Made by a program: the position numbers and the translations under genes. Of a stretch of 64,000 nt of DNA, positions 18,762 through 26,958 are shown piece by piece. The stretch is from UBA7434 sp042090785 (GTDB lineage: Bacteria > Pseudomonadota > Gammaproteobacteria > Pseudomonadales > UBA7434): assembly GCA_042090785.1 (NCBI GenBank), contig JBELIP010000002.1, forward strand, positions 124,001-188,000, in the 5' to 3' direction. The notes under the pieces were generated by a model. It did not search any database. It was not told the DNA's origin and worked only from the letters and a program-made list of their open reading frames with translations. Position 1 is the stretch's first letter. Each line of letters begins with the position of its first letter.

Positions 18762-19778
18762 CTACTGAAACCGACTGCCAGTATACCAGCGCACAGCTTG
18801 CGCACTGTCATCAACCTTATCGACCACATCAAGCACTAGAGCAAATAACGACATCCGCAAGACAATACCGTTATCGGTTTGGCGAAAAATAGCTAAATTT
18901 GGATTTTCATTTAAATCGCTATCAAGCTCGTTAGCTTCGGCTCTAGAATCGCGCGGTAATGGATGCATTATGACGGTATTGGGTTCACAGTGCTGAGTAT
19001 AAACACTTTGATTTAAACGAAATTTGCCACGGTATAAATCGGCTTCTTCTTTGCTACCAAAACGTTCTTCTTGAATACGCGTGGAGTAAACAATATCAAC
19101 ATGCGAAATGCTCGATTCAAGATTGTCAGAAACGGTAACGCGATGGTTGGCTGCACGCAGCATTTCCACTAATGCCTCTGGCATTTGCAATGCCGTTGGC
19201 GACACTAAATGCAATTCAATATTTTTATAACGCGATAATAGTTTTGCTAAGGAATGAACTGTTCGACCATGTTTAAGGTCGCCAATCATACCAATGCGTA
19301 AACCATCAATACCCCGCCCTTTTCCAATTAATTCTTTTTTTATGGTGTAAAGATCGAGCAATGCTTGCGTAGGATGCTCGTTTGCACCATCGCCACCATT
19401 AATCACTGGCACACGGCTGGCAGAAGCAAATTCTCCAACCGAGCCTTCTGCTGGGTGCCGCATGGCAATAACATCACTGTAGCCGCTTAATACTCTAGCC
19501 GTGTCGTATAAAGACTCGCCTTTAGCCAAGGCCGAGTTTTCAAAACCCGTGGTCTCTCTAACCTCACCACCCAGCAAGTTGAATGCACAACCAAAACTGA
19601 CGCGCGTTCGAGTACTGGGCTCAAAGAACATATTGCCTAAAATTGCACCATCTAGCACTTTAGTGATGCGATGACGCTTGGCATAGGGCTCCATCATTCG
19701 AGCAACATCAAAAATACGATCAATATCTATTCGCTCAAACTGATCTATGGACAGGATATGACTGCCAATAAAATCCAT
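18762..19778 (-). CDS. pyrB: Aspartate carbamoyltransferase, catalytic chain
   Basis: 338-aa ATCase, which condenses carbamoyl phosphate and aspartate in pyrimidine synthesis. Carbamoyl-phosphate site FEPSTRTRVSF lies near residue 55; HPTQALLDLYTI is near 135 and MHPLPRDSRAEAN near 268. It is longer than E. coli PyrB (311 aa). No pyrI regulatory chain and no pyrC-like partner gene is adjacent. The start is the ATG at 19778, with GGAG spaced correctly upstream; a GTG at 19787 overlaps that ribosome binding site. The ~160-base leader follows a possible small peptide ORF. Confidence 0.95.
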   Translation of the reverse strand: MDFIGSHILSIDQFERIDIDRIFDVARMMEPYAKRHRITKVLDGAILGNMFFEPSTRTRVSFGCAFNLLGGEVRETTGFENSALAKGESLYDTARVLSGYSDVIAMRHPAEGSVGEFASASRVPVINGGDGANEHPTQALLDLYTIKKELIGKGRGIDGLRIGMIGDLKHGRTVHSLAKLLSRYKNIELHLVSPTALQMPEALVEMLRAANHRVTVSDNLESSISHVDIVYSTRIQEERFGSKEEADLYRGKFRLNQSVYTQHCEPNTVIMHPLPRDSRAEANELDSDLNENPNLAIFRQTDNGIVLRMSLFALVLDVVDKVDDSAQAVRWYTGSRFQ

Positions 19779-20097
19779 CCAATTCACTCCATTACGTTAT
19801 CAATAGGGTTTGCATCCGCTTTTATGGCGACAAAAGGCATCATGCGACGTATTACCAGTCTAAACTGCGCCAGAATGATCGCCAAGGCTTCTATGCAGCG
19901 ACTGTCATTATTCCCTTAATAGAGTACTCAATAGAACAGTCAATACAGCATCCATGCTAGCAAGCAAAAGAATGCGCCTGATATCAATAAGATAACGCCG
20001 ATAATAATAAAGCGGGAAGTGAGCATGGTTAGCTATACCGCAGAAGGATAATCAGACTCAAAAAAACTAAGCTTGTTGTTTCACTGATTAACGAGTA
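19779..20097. other. 319-base gap upstream of pyrB
   Basis: No conserved gene is recognised here apart from the possible 28-codon ORF. The pyrB ribosome binding site (GGAG) is at its left end. rpsT, which often occupies the region upstream of murJ, is not found on either strand. The region probably carries the pyrB promoter and leader. Confidence 0.6.
19940..20026 (-). CDS. Possible 28-aa hydrophobic membrane peptide
   Basis: An ATG at 20026 opens a 28-codon frame ending in TGA at 19940. After MLTSR the peptide is a single continuous hydrophobic stretch (FIIIGVILLISGAFF...), able to form one transmembrane helix. It lies between the 115-aa unknown gene and pyrB on the same strand, with no strong ribosome binding site. 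It could be a genuine small membrane protein, a pyrB leader peptide, or chance. The coding region is rich in T on the coding strand, as in the E. coli pyrL leader, but I see no clear terminator between it and pyrB. Confidence 0.3.
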   Translation of the reverse strand: MLTSRFIIIGVILLISGAFFCLLAWMLY

Positions 20098-20445
20098 TTA
20101 ACTTGAGTCACGCTCAGACATGCGTAAATGACTGACTAGGGTATAAATATCGGTTGCAGCGCCCCAAGCTTGGGGTTCGAGCACCTCAGCATAATCACAG
20201 CGCAACAGCAGCGCTTGCCACAAAGCGAATTTTTGTTCTCGTGTAGGCTGCATGAGACGCGGATACCAAGATTTTAGCTTTAACTCTCGGCAATAAAAAA
20301 AATTAGAAAACTCCGCCCCGTAGGGGTTTTCTCTAAAACGAACGACTTCGTCATTATGTAAAGGGCCGGCATTGCTGCCAGTCTGCTCATAAAGTACATC
20401 TAAAAGATGTTTCTGTAATATTCGTGTTTGTTCATCAATAAACAT
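20098..20445 (-). CDS. Unknown 115-aa cytosolic protein
   Basis: I do not recognise the family. The protein is soluble, with no signal peptide or membrane segment. It is rich in aromatic residues and Leu (FFYCRELKLKSWYPRL, LWQALLLRCDYAEVLEPQAWG) and looks mostly helical. The ATG is preceded by AAAGGA at good spacing, and codon use resembles the neighbours, so it is likely a real gene. It is divergent from coaE and upstream of pyrB on the same strand. No function can be offered. Confidence 0.7.
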   Translation of the reverse strand: MFIDEQTRILQKHLLDVLYEQTGSNAGPLHNDEVVRFRENPYGAEFSNFFYCRELKLKSWYPRLMQPTREQKFALWQALLLRCDYAEVLEPQAWGAATDIYTLVSHLRMSERDSS

Positions 20446-20496
20446 GGCAAAGTCCTTTACTAGCCTAATCCTTTTTAACTACCGTATCCCAAAATC

Positions 20497-20526
20497 AATA
20501 CGATCTGCCAAATATATAATCGTATT
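20497..20526. repeat. 8-bp inverted repeat in the intergenic region before coaE
   Basis: AATACGAT (20497-20504) and ATCGTATT (20519-20526) form a perfect inverted repeat with 14 bases between. It lies 51 bases upstream of the divergent 115-aa gene and ~210 bases from coaE. This is the geometry of a dimeric regulator operator, but no matching regulator is known to me. Confidence 0.35.
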
Positions 20527-20737
20527 AATTTCAGCGTGCGGAGAGTAATAGAATCACAAGGCCCACACAAGTCACGTTTATCGACTTACTCGAACATAAC
20601 GCTACAATCCTGCAATCCATCACAGTTTAAATCACTGTCGGTGACGATAGAATCACTATGACCAAAATGCTTTTTGGCAGGTGTCACCACCATCATATAC
20701 AATGACCTTATAAACAATAACACACAGAGATAACGGC

Positions 20738-21379
20738 ATGTTTGTAGTGGGACTCACAGGTGGCATTGGTAGTGGTAAATCTGCTGCTGCGGCAATTTTT
20801 GCTAAACTGGGTGTGACGGTTATTAACGCAGATAGCGTTGCTCGAGAAATCGTTGAACCGGGCAGCATAGCGCTTAATGCAATAGTTGAGCACTTTGGCC
20901 AAGCCATACTCCTCGACAATGGCCATCTCAATAGAACCGCCCTGCGAGAGAAAATTTTTTCCGCCACTGAATCAAGCGACACTGCCAAGCAATGGTTAGA
21001 AGAACTGACTCACCCATTAATTAATCAACGCATTATTGAACGCTTAAATGACAAAAAAAGCGATACTGAATCAGACTATCGTATTTTGGAATCACCTTTA
21101 TTGTTAGAAACACAGCAACGGGATTTAGTCGATCGTTTATTACTAATCGATATAGCCAAATCATTACAAGTTGAACGAACTATGGCTCGAGACCAAAATA
21201 CTGAAGCACAAGTGAACGCTATTATTGCCGCACAAATGTCTCGTGAAGATAAACAATTACTCGCTGATGATAAAATTGAAAATTCCGGCACGCTTTTAGA
21301 GCTCGAACAGCAAGTAATATCGTTACATAAAAAATATCAACACCTTGCTCTAAAACCTCTTACAACAAAAAACACATAA
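20738..21379 (+). CDS. coaE: Dephospho-CoA kinase
   Basis: 213-aa P-loop kinase for the last step of coenzyme A synthesis (3'-phosphorylation of dephospho-CoA). Walker A GLTGGIGSGKSAAA lies at residues 5-18. The CoA-domain motif INADSVAREIVEPGS is near 36-50 and HPLINQRI near 92. The length is normal. yacG follows within 28 bases, a conserved pair; the prepilin peptidase gene pilD that often precedes coaE in Pseudomonas is absent here. Confidence 0.96.
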   Translation: MFVVGLTGGIGSGKSAAAAIFAKLGVTVINADSVAREIVEPGSIALNAIVEHFGQAILLDNGHLNRTALREKIFSATESSDTAKQWLEELTHPLINQRIIERLNDKKSDTESDYRILESPLLLETQQRDLVDRLLLIDIAKSLQVERTMARDQNTEAQVNAIIAAQMSREDKQLLADDKIENSGTLLELEQQVISLHKKYQHLALKPLTTKNT

Positions 21380-21407
21380 CGTGGCAAATACAGATAAAGA
21401 GATAAAA

Positions 21408-21629
21408 ATGACAAAAGTAAAACTTAATAGAGAAAAACCAGCACCAGCAGTAGACTGCCCTACCTGCCAGCTCACCATAGAATGGACAGAGCAATATCCA
21501 GAGCGCCCTTTTTGCTCTACACGCTGTAAAAACAATGATTTTATTGGCTGGGCTAACGAAGAACAACGTATAGCCAGCTCTGCAAGCTATGATGATATTT
21601 TTAGCGAAAGCAATATTAACGACAGCTAA
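21408..21629 (+). CDS. yacG: DNA gyrase inhibitor YacG (zinc-finger protein)
   Basis: 73-aa YacG. The four zinc-ligand Cys are visible as CPTC...RPFCSTRC, followed by the family's helix (DFIGWANEEQRI). YacG binds GyrB and inhibits gyrase in E. coli. The start is set at the ATG at 21408, with AAAGAGAT upstream and a length matching the family; an in-frame GTG at 21381 has no ribosome binding site. It follows coaE directly and is probably cotranscribed. Confidence 0.92.
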   Translation: MTKVKLNREKPAPAVDCPTCQLTIEWTEQYPERPFCSTRCKNNDFIGWANEEQRIASSASYDDIFSESNINDS

Positions 21630-21708
21630 CACTAAAACGCCAGCATTGAAGAATTCCCCCCACACACTCATCCCTCGCAATATTTTACACTCTCCCTTAA
21701 TATTATAG

Positions 21709-21724
21709 CTGTATATTTATACAG
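21709..21724. promoter_or_regulatory. Perfect LexA-type SOS box upstream of symE-like gene
   Basis: CTGTATATTTATACAG fits the gammaproteobacterial LexA pattern CTGT-N8-ACAG exactly, with the AT-rich centre and TA after ACAG seen in strong boxes. It lies 148 bases before the symE-like ATG. A -10-like TAATAT at 21733-21738 places a -35 element at about 21710-21715, inside the box, so bound LexA would block the promoter. The promoter elements are inferred; the palindrome is read directly. Confidence 0.75.
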
Positions 21725-21871
21725 TATTAGGGTAATATTTTAGACGCCATAAACTTCGCCATACTCAAGAGCAATGCGTCTTACAACACACCCAACAACT
21801 TAACCTATACAACCCTATCCGATACCGTTTTATCTACACAACTTTACGTGAATAACTCAAGGGAAATGTAA

Positions 21872-22231
21872 ATGATGACCGCAAACTCAAGCAAGCAATA
21901 CAGCAACCAATACAGTAAGCAATTTTTGCATAACACCTTTTATGCAAAACAAGCACAACGTCACTCCCCAAACAAAATAACCATAGAAGAGCCACTAAAG
22001 CCCTATGCTGATTTTCAGCAACTTAAAATGGCTAAAGTGAAAATGGCTAAAGTAAAACAGCTTAAAAGCACTGCAGAAAAAAAACCAAAGCCCTTTATTC
22101 AACTTCAAGGCCAATGGCTGGCTAAGGCGGGTTTTTCAATCAATAAAAATTGTCTTATCGAAGTGTATAAAGGAATGCTGGTTATTACACTGGATGAACC
22201 GATTAACAAAGATAAACAAGTGAATCCGTAA
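21872..22231 (+). CDS. symE: SymE-like (type I toxin family) protein
   Basis: 119-aa protein. The C-terminal ~40 residues (about 74-110: FIQLQGQWLAKAGF, then IEVYKGMLVITLDE) match the SymE/AbrB-like domain, whose E. coli member has the LKGQWLEAAGF...VMEGCIVLT pattern. E. coli SymE is an SOS-induced protein that harms translation or the nucleoid and is held down by antisense RNA SymR and by LexA. Here the LexA-type box at 21709 supports SOS control. The N-terminal ~70 residues are low complexity, with YSNQYSKQ and a doubled MAKVK (15-bp tandem repeat at 22025-22054). GGGAAA lies upstream of the ATG. It is convergent with mutT. The toxin role is inferred. Confidence 0.72.
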   Translation: MMTANSSKQYSNQYSKQFLHNTFYAKQAQRHSPNKITIEEPLKPYADFQQLKMAKVKMAKVKQLKSTAEKKPKPFIQLQGQWLAKAGFSINKNCLIEVYKGMLVITLDEPINKDKQVNP

Positions 22232-22247
22232 ATGACTTAAAGCAGTA

Positions 22248-22634
22248 TTAAGATAATTGCTGTTCTAGCCATAACAAAATGGACTGATTCGCTTCAGGGA
22301 ATGAGTAGTTTTGAAGTGATGCCTGTGAAACCCATTTTACAGGCTGACCTTCAATACCGCAGGGCTCGCCGCTAAAATCTTCTACTGACCAAACATCCAG
22401 TAGCACTTTTTTGTCATGGTAGTTATGTGAAATTTGCATGACAGGGTTAGCTGAATGAACATCCACGCCTAATTCTTCTTTGAGTTCACGACTAAGAGCA
22501 ACCTCAACACTCTCACCTTGCTCAACCTTGCCGCCAGGAAACTCCCATAAACCACCTTGATGTGACGCCTTTGGCCGAAGGGCTATTAAGACTTGATTCG
22601 ATCGAAGCAACAAGCCGACAGCAACATGAACCAT
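22248..22634 (-). CDS. mutT: 8-oxo-dGTP diphosphatase (MutT, Nudix)
   Basis: 128-aa Nudix hydrolase that clears oxidised dGTP. The Nudix box runs from GGKVEQGE to RELKEELGV (GX5EX7REUXEEXGU pattern, about residues 35-57). The start at the ATG at 22634 matches the family N-terminus (VHVAVGLLL) and has GGA upstream; an in-frame ATG at 22646 would add four residues. There is no C-terminal ThiE-like domain, which some relatives have. It is downstream of argJ and secA, the common secA-mutT neighbourhood. Confidence 0.92.
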   Translation of the reverse strand: MVHVAVGLLLRSNQVLIALRPKASHQGGLWEFPGGKVEQGESVEVALSRELKEELGVDVHSANPVMQISHNYHDKKVLLDVWSVEDFSGEPCGIEGQPVKWVSQASLQNYSFPEANQSILLWLEQQLS

Positions 22635-22682
22635 AAGGGTATCCATTTAAAATGCGAGACTAATCAATAGAGGGCTTTAGCA

Positions 22683-23945
22683 TTATGTTCGATAATCGGC
22701 ATTAATATGAACATAATCGAGGGATAAATCACTGGTCCACACACGCTGATTAACAGCGCCACGCTGTAAGTTAATCGTAATCGAAATATCTGTTTGCGCC
22801 ATAACCGCCATTGCAGTCTCTTCAGAATAAGACTGCGCGGTGCCGCCCAGCTCACAAATAAGATGATCATCAAGATAAATTTCAACCAACTCAACATCTA
22901 AATCGGTTAAGCCCGAGCGACCTACAGCAGCAAGGATTCTTCCCCAATTTGCATCACTGGCGAAAAAAGCCGTTTTAACTAATGGTGATTCCGCTACCGT
23001 ATAGGCCACCTGTAAACACTCATCGGTATCGCGACCTTGATTAACATTAATAGTAATAAATTTTGTAGCACCTTCTGCATCGCGAATAATTGCTGTCGAT
23101 AAATCAATAAAAAGCGCATTAAGTGCAGTTTGAAAAGCTGACCAATCTTTATGTGAAGGCGATAACGTAACTGATGAAGCTCCCGTTGCTGCCAACATAC
23201 ATGCATCGTTAGTTGATGTATCGCCATCAACGGTAATACGATTAAACGAGCATTGCACAGCATCTTGTAATAAATTATCGAGGTCGCTTTGTGCAATCGC
23301 AGCATCGGTAGCGACATAAGCCAGCATGGTCGCCATGTCGGGTCGAATCATGCCTGCCCCTTTGCAGATACCCGACAAAGTGATTGTCGTACCACCCACA
23401 TTGACAGTACGACTAAACCCCTTAGGAACAGTGTCAGTGGTCATAATGGCGTTAGCAGCCTGTGACCAACCGTCTGCCGACAGCTGCCCCCAAAGCGTTG
23501 GCGCTGCCGTATTAATACAATCAGCAGGCAACAACTGTCCTATTACACCGGTAGAAAAAGGTAATACCTGCGAAGCCTCGCACCCTGCTACAGCCGCTAA
23601 GGCGTCACAGCTTTGTTCAGCAGCAGCATAACCCGCCACACCAGTGCCGGCGTTAGCATTGCCAGAATTAATTAACAAATAGCTAGGTTGCTGATGAGAG
23701 GATTGTGCAATAGCTTGCATTCGGTTGCGTGCAATTTTAACGGGTGCTGCCGAAAATGCGTTTCGCGTAAAAACACCCGACAGTACAGTACCTGGAATTA
23801 ATGCCATTAACGCTAAATCATTTTTAGGCGTTTCTGTATTTTCAGCGTGAGGAACAACCCCTGAGGTTTTAATCCCTGCATAAGCCACCCCCCATTGCAC
23901 ACCAGCAACGGGGAGAATAGAAAGCTCGTCAGTTAAAATAGCCAT
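22683..23945 (-). CDS. argJ: Bifunctional ornithine acetyltransferase/N-acetylglutamate synthase
   Basis: 420-aa ArgJ, which transfers the acetyl group from N-acetylornithine to glutamate in arginine synthesis. The self-cleavage site and nucleophile Thr lie in KGAGMIRPDMATMLAY (about 194-209); GDTSTNDACML lies at about 243-253. The C-terminal segment DANWGRILAAVG is typical. The length is normal. It begins seven bases after secA, in the same orientation, so they are probably cotranscribed. Confidence 0.97.
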   Translation of the reverse strand: MAILTDELSILPVAGVQWGVAYAGIKTSGVVPHAENTETPKNDLALMALIPGTVLSGVFTRNAFSAAPVKIARNRMQAIAQSSHQQPSYLLINSGNANAGTGVAGYAAAEQSCDALAAVAGCEASQVLPFSTGVIGQLLPADCINTAAPTLWGQLSADGWSQAANAIMTTDTVPKGFSRTVNVGGTTITLSGICKGAGMIRPDMATMLAYVATDAAIAQSDLDNLLQDAVQCSFNRITVDGDTSTNDACMLAATGASSVTLSPSHKDWSAFQTALNALFIDLSTAIIRDAEGATKFITINVNQGRDTDECLQVAYTVAESPLVKTAFFASDANWGRILAAVGRSGLTDLDVELVEIYLDDHLICELGGTAQSYSEETAMAVMAQTDISITINLQRGAVNQRVWTSDLSLDYVHINADYRT

Positions 23946-23952
23946 ACAGCAA

Positions 23953-26691
23953 TTAACTCAATTCACCGCAACAATGCTTATATTTTTTACCCGAACCACA
24001 AGGGCATTTTTCATTACGCCCTACTTTTCGGCCCTCGCGAATTGCAGGCCTTGCAGTCGCTTGATCAGCTGGCAACGCTTCAGCATCAAGGCCAGCAGCG
24101 TCGGCATGATTAGCCGTTACTGATTCACGTGCAACCTCGTCACGACGCTGTTTCTCTATCGCATCAGGGTCATCTTGAGGTTGAATCTGTACTCGCGCTA
24201 AAAAGCGAATAAACTCAAGCTTCATGTTATGCAACATAGACTGGAATAATTCAAACGCTTCACGTTTGTATTCCTGCTTTGGGTTTCGCCCTGCATAGCC
24301 TCGTAAACCAATACCTTGGCGCAAATGATCCATTGTTGATAAATGCTCTTTCCACAAAGAATCAAGAATTTGCAGCATAATTTGCTTTTCAAAACGTCGC
24401 GCCGATAGTCCTATCGGTGCAACTTTTTCTTTATATTTTATCGTCAACGCATCAACAATTTTTATACGTAATGTTTGCTCATGTAACTCATCATCGTCTT
24501 CAAGCCATTGAGCAATAGGCAACGGCAAGTCATAATCTTCTGCCAAGCTTGCTTCCAAGCCTGCAATATCCCACTGCTCTTCAATACTCTGCGGCGGAAT
24601 AAAACCATCCACATGGTCGTTCACCACATCATCACAAATATTAATAATCATGTCCGAAATATCATCAGCAAGTAAAATATCATTACGCTGCTGATACACA
24701 ATTTGACGCTGATCATTAGCAACATCGTCGTACTCGAGTAATTGCTTACGCATATCGAAGTTACGGCCTTCTACTTTGCGCTGCGCCTTTTCAATAGCGT
24801 TAGATACCATTTTATGCTCAATGGCTTCGCCTTTTTCCATACCCAGACGCTGCATAAAATTACGCACGCCATCAGAGGCAAAGATACGCATTAAGCTATC
24901 ATCCATCGATAAATAAAATCGCGTTACACCAGGATCACCCTGTCGGCCTGACCGACCTCGCAATTGATTATCAATACGTCGTGACTCATGACGCTCAGTA
25001 CCAAAGATATGTAAACCACCAGCAGCAAGCACTGTGCTTTGACGTTGTTGCCATTCATTTTTGTGCGCAGAAATTTCTGCTTCACTTGGGTTTTCTAGCG
25101 CAGCTAACTCAGCTTCGAGGTTACCACCCAATACAATATCGGTACCACGACCGGCCATATTAGTCGCAATAGTCAAGGCACCGGGCCGCCCTGCTTCAGC
25201 AATAATTTTTGCTTCGCTTTTATGAAACTTGGCATTTAGTACTTGGTGATCAATTTTCTCTTTATTTAAAAATTTCGATAACTGTTCTGATGTTTCAATA
25301 GATGCAGTACCGACTAACACCGGTGCATTATTTGCAACGGCTGCTTTAATGTCATTAACTACGGCGCTGTACTTCTCGGCCACTGACAAATACACCAGAT
25401 CATTTAAGTCTTTTCTAATAGTGGGTTTATTAGTTGGAATAACCGTAACATCCAAAGCATAAATTTGATGAAACTCTGGCGCTTCGGTATCGGCTGTACC
25501 CGTCATACCCGATAGCTTTTCATACAAACGGAAATAATTTTGAAAGGTTGTAGATGCTAACGTTTGACTCTCAGAGTGAATCTCGACCTTTTCTTTCGCT
25601 TCTAAGGCTTGATGCATACCATCGGATAAGCGTCGGCCAGACATGGTGCGGCCTGTATGCTCATCAATTAAAACAACCTCACCGTTTTGCACAATATATT
25701 CAACATTGCGCTGAAATAAATGCAATGCGCGTAACGCGGTAGTCACATGGTGTAATAAATTTAAATTACCGGAAGAGTAAAGACTATCACCCTCTTCTAA
25801 TAATTTTTCTTTAACCAGCATTTCTTCAACATACTGATGACCAAATTCAGTTAACTCAATACTGCGATGCTTTTCGTCTATAACAAAGTGACCATCAATT
25901 TCAAGACCTTCAGCCTCAGGCTTACCCTCATCATCAGGGTTAGGCGCACGCTTTAATACGGGCACTAACGCTTTCATGCGTTTGTATAACGCGGAACTAT
26001 CTTCAGTGGCGCCCGAAATAATTAACGGTGTGCGTGCCTCATCAATAAGAATGGAATCGACCTCATCAATAACCGCAAAAAACGTGCCGCGTGACACGCG
26101 GTCATCTAACGAAAATGCGGTGTTATCACGGAGATAATCAAAGCCAAATTCATTGTTGGTACCGTAAGTAATGTCGGCTGCATAGGCCTGCTTCTTTTCA
26201 TCCTGCATTTGGCCCGATTGAATAACCCCCAAACTTAATCCTAAAAATTCATACAGAGGACGCATCCAATTTGCATCACGCTCGGCAAGGTAATCATTAA
26301 CAGTAACAATATGAACACCTTTGCCCATTAAGGCATTAAGGTAGGCTGGCAACGTTGCTACTAAAGTTTTACCCTCACCGGTTCGCATTTCCGCAATACG
26401 CCCCTCATGCAGAGTAATACCACCTATGAGCTGCACGTCAAAATGTCGCATACCTAAGCTTCGTAGACCTGCCTCTCTTACAGCTGCAAAAGCATCGGGA
26501 AGAATTTGATCTAAGCTCTGACCATCGGCAAGCTGCTGTTTAAACTCAATAGTTTTGGCTTTGAGCTCAGCATCACTTAATGCCTGATAAGTGGCTTCTA
26601 GAGCATTCACCTTGGCAACGGTTTTGGCCATGCGCTTTAGCTCACGATCATTTCTTGTTCCAAAGATTTTTTTAAATGTTTTTGCGATCAT
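23953..26691 (-). CDS. secA: Protein translocase ATPase SecA
   Basis: 912-aa SecA, the motor of the Sec preprotein pathway. Walker A MRTGEGKTLVA lies near residue 102-112. The DEVDSILIDEAR Walker B segment is near 208, and the DEAD-like and GRGTDIVLGG, RGRSGRQGDPG motifs follow. The C-terminus ends with the zinc-binding SecB contact CPCGSGKKYKHCCG. Length and order are normal. No secM lies upstream; the gap to the M23 peptidase is 267 bases with only a small GC-rich hairpin (26817-26829). Confidence 0.98.
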   Translation of the reverse strand: MIAKTFKKIFGTRNDRELKRMAKTVAKVNALEATYQALSDAELKAKTIEFKQQLADGQSLDQILPDAFAAVREAGLRSLGMRHFDVQLIGGITLHEGRIAEMRTGEGKTLVATLPAYLNALMGKGVHIVTVNDYLAERDANWMRPLYEFLGLSLGVIQSGQMQDEKKQAYAADITYGTNNEFGFDYLRDNTAFSLDDRVSRGTFFAVIDEVDSILIDEARTPLIISGATEDSSALYKRMKALVPVLKRAPNPDDEGKPEAEGLEIDGHFVIDEKHRSIELTEFGHQYVEEMLVKEKLLEEGDSLYSSGNLNLLHHVTTALRALHLFQRNVEYIVQNGEVVLIDEHTGRTMSGRRLSDGMHQALEAKEKVEIHSESQTLASTTFQNYFRLYEKLSGMTGTADTEAPEFHQIYALDVTVIPTNKPTIRKDLNDLVYLSVAEKYSAVVNDIKAAVANNAPVLVGTASIETSEQLSKFLNKEKIDHQVLNAKFHKSEAKIIAEAGRPGALTIATNMAGRGTDIVLGGNLEAELAALENPSEAEISAHKNEWQQRQSTVLAAGGLHIFGTERHESRRIDNQLRGRSGRQGDPGVTRFYLSMDDSLMRIFASDGVRNFMQRLGMEKGEAIEHKMVSNAIEKAQRKVEGRNFDMRKQLLEYDDVANDQRQIVYQQRNDILLADDISDMIINICDDVVNDHVDGFIPPQSIEEQWDIAGLEASLAEDYDLPLPIAQWLEDDDELHEQTLRIKIVDALTIKYKEKVAPIGLSARRFEKQIMLQILDSLWKEHLSTMDHLRQGIGLRGYAGRNPKQEYKREAFELFQSMLHNMKLEFIRFLARVQIQPQDDPDAIEKQRRDEVARESVTANHADAAGLDAEALPADQATARPAIREGRKVGRNEKCPCGSGKKYKHCCGELS

Positions 26692-26958
26692 ATCGGCTGT
26701 GTATTTCTCTTGTTAAACGGCAAATTAAGTAGTCAGTTAAACAATTAACTGTAAGTGGCAACTGTCGGCAGTCATTGAAAGACTAGCAGTATCTTTATGA
26801 CCTGCATTTAGGCAGTCGCGCAAAGCGCGCAAGCATACCACGTTGGTAGTTTTTTGGCTGCAAAAGCCTGCGTTGAAAGATTGAATTAAATAGGAAAGAA
26901 AAGCACGATGGTGGTCAATAAATAGCTAAAATCTAGCTAGAATGAGTACAGGAATAAA

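Noticed and set aside
19779..19939. pyrL-type attenuator terminator before pyrB
   Set aside because: No GC-rich hairpin followed by a T-run could be found between the small ORF and pyrB.
21872..22231. SymR-like antisense promoter within the symE gene
   Set aside because: Minus-strand -10-like words occur, but none has an acceptable -35 at the right distance within the gene.
26692..26958. secM-like leader before secA
   Set aside because: No open frame with a SecM-type arrest sequence; only a short GC hairpin is present.
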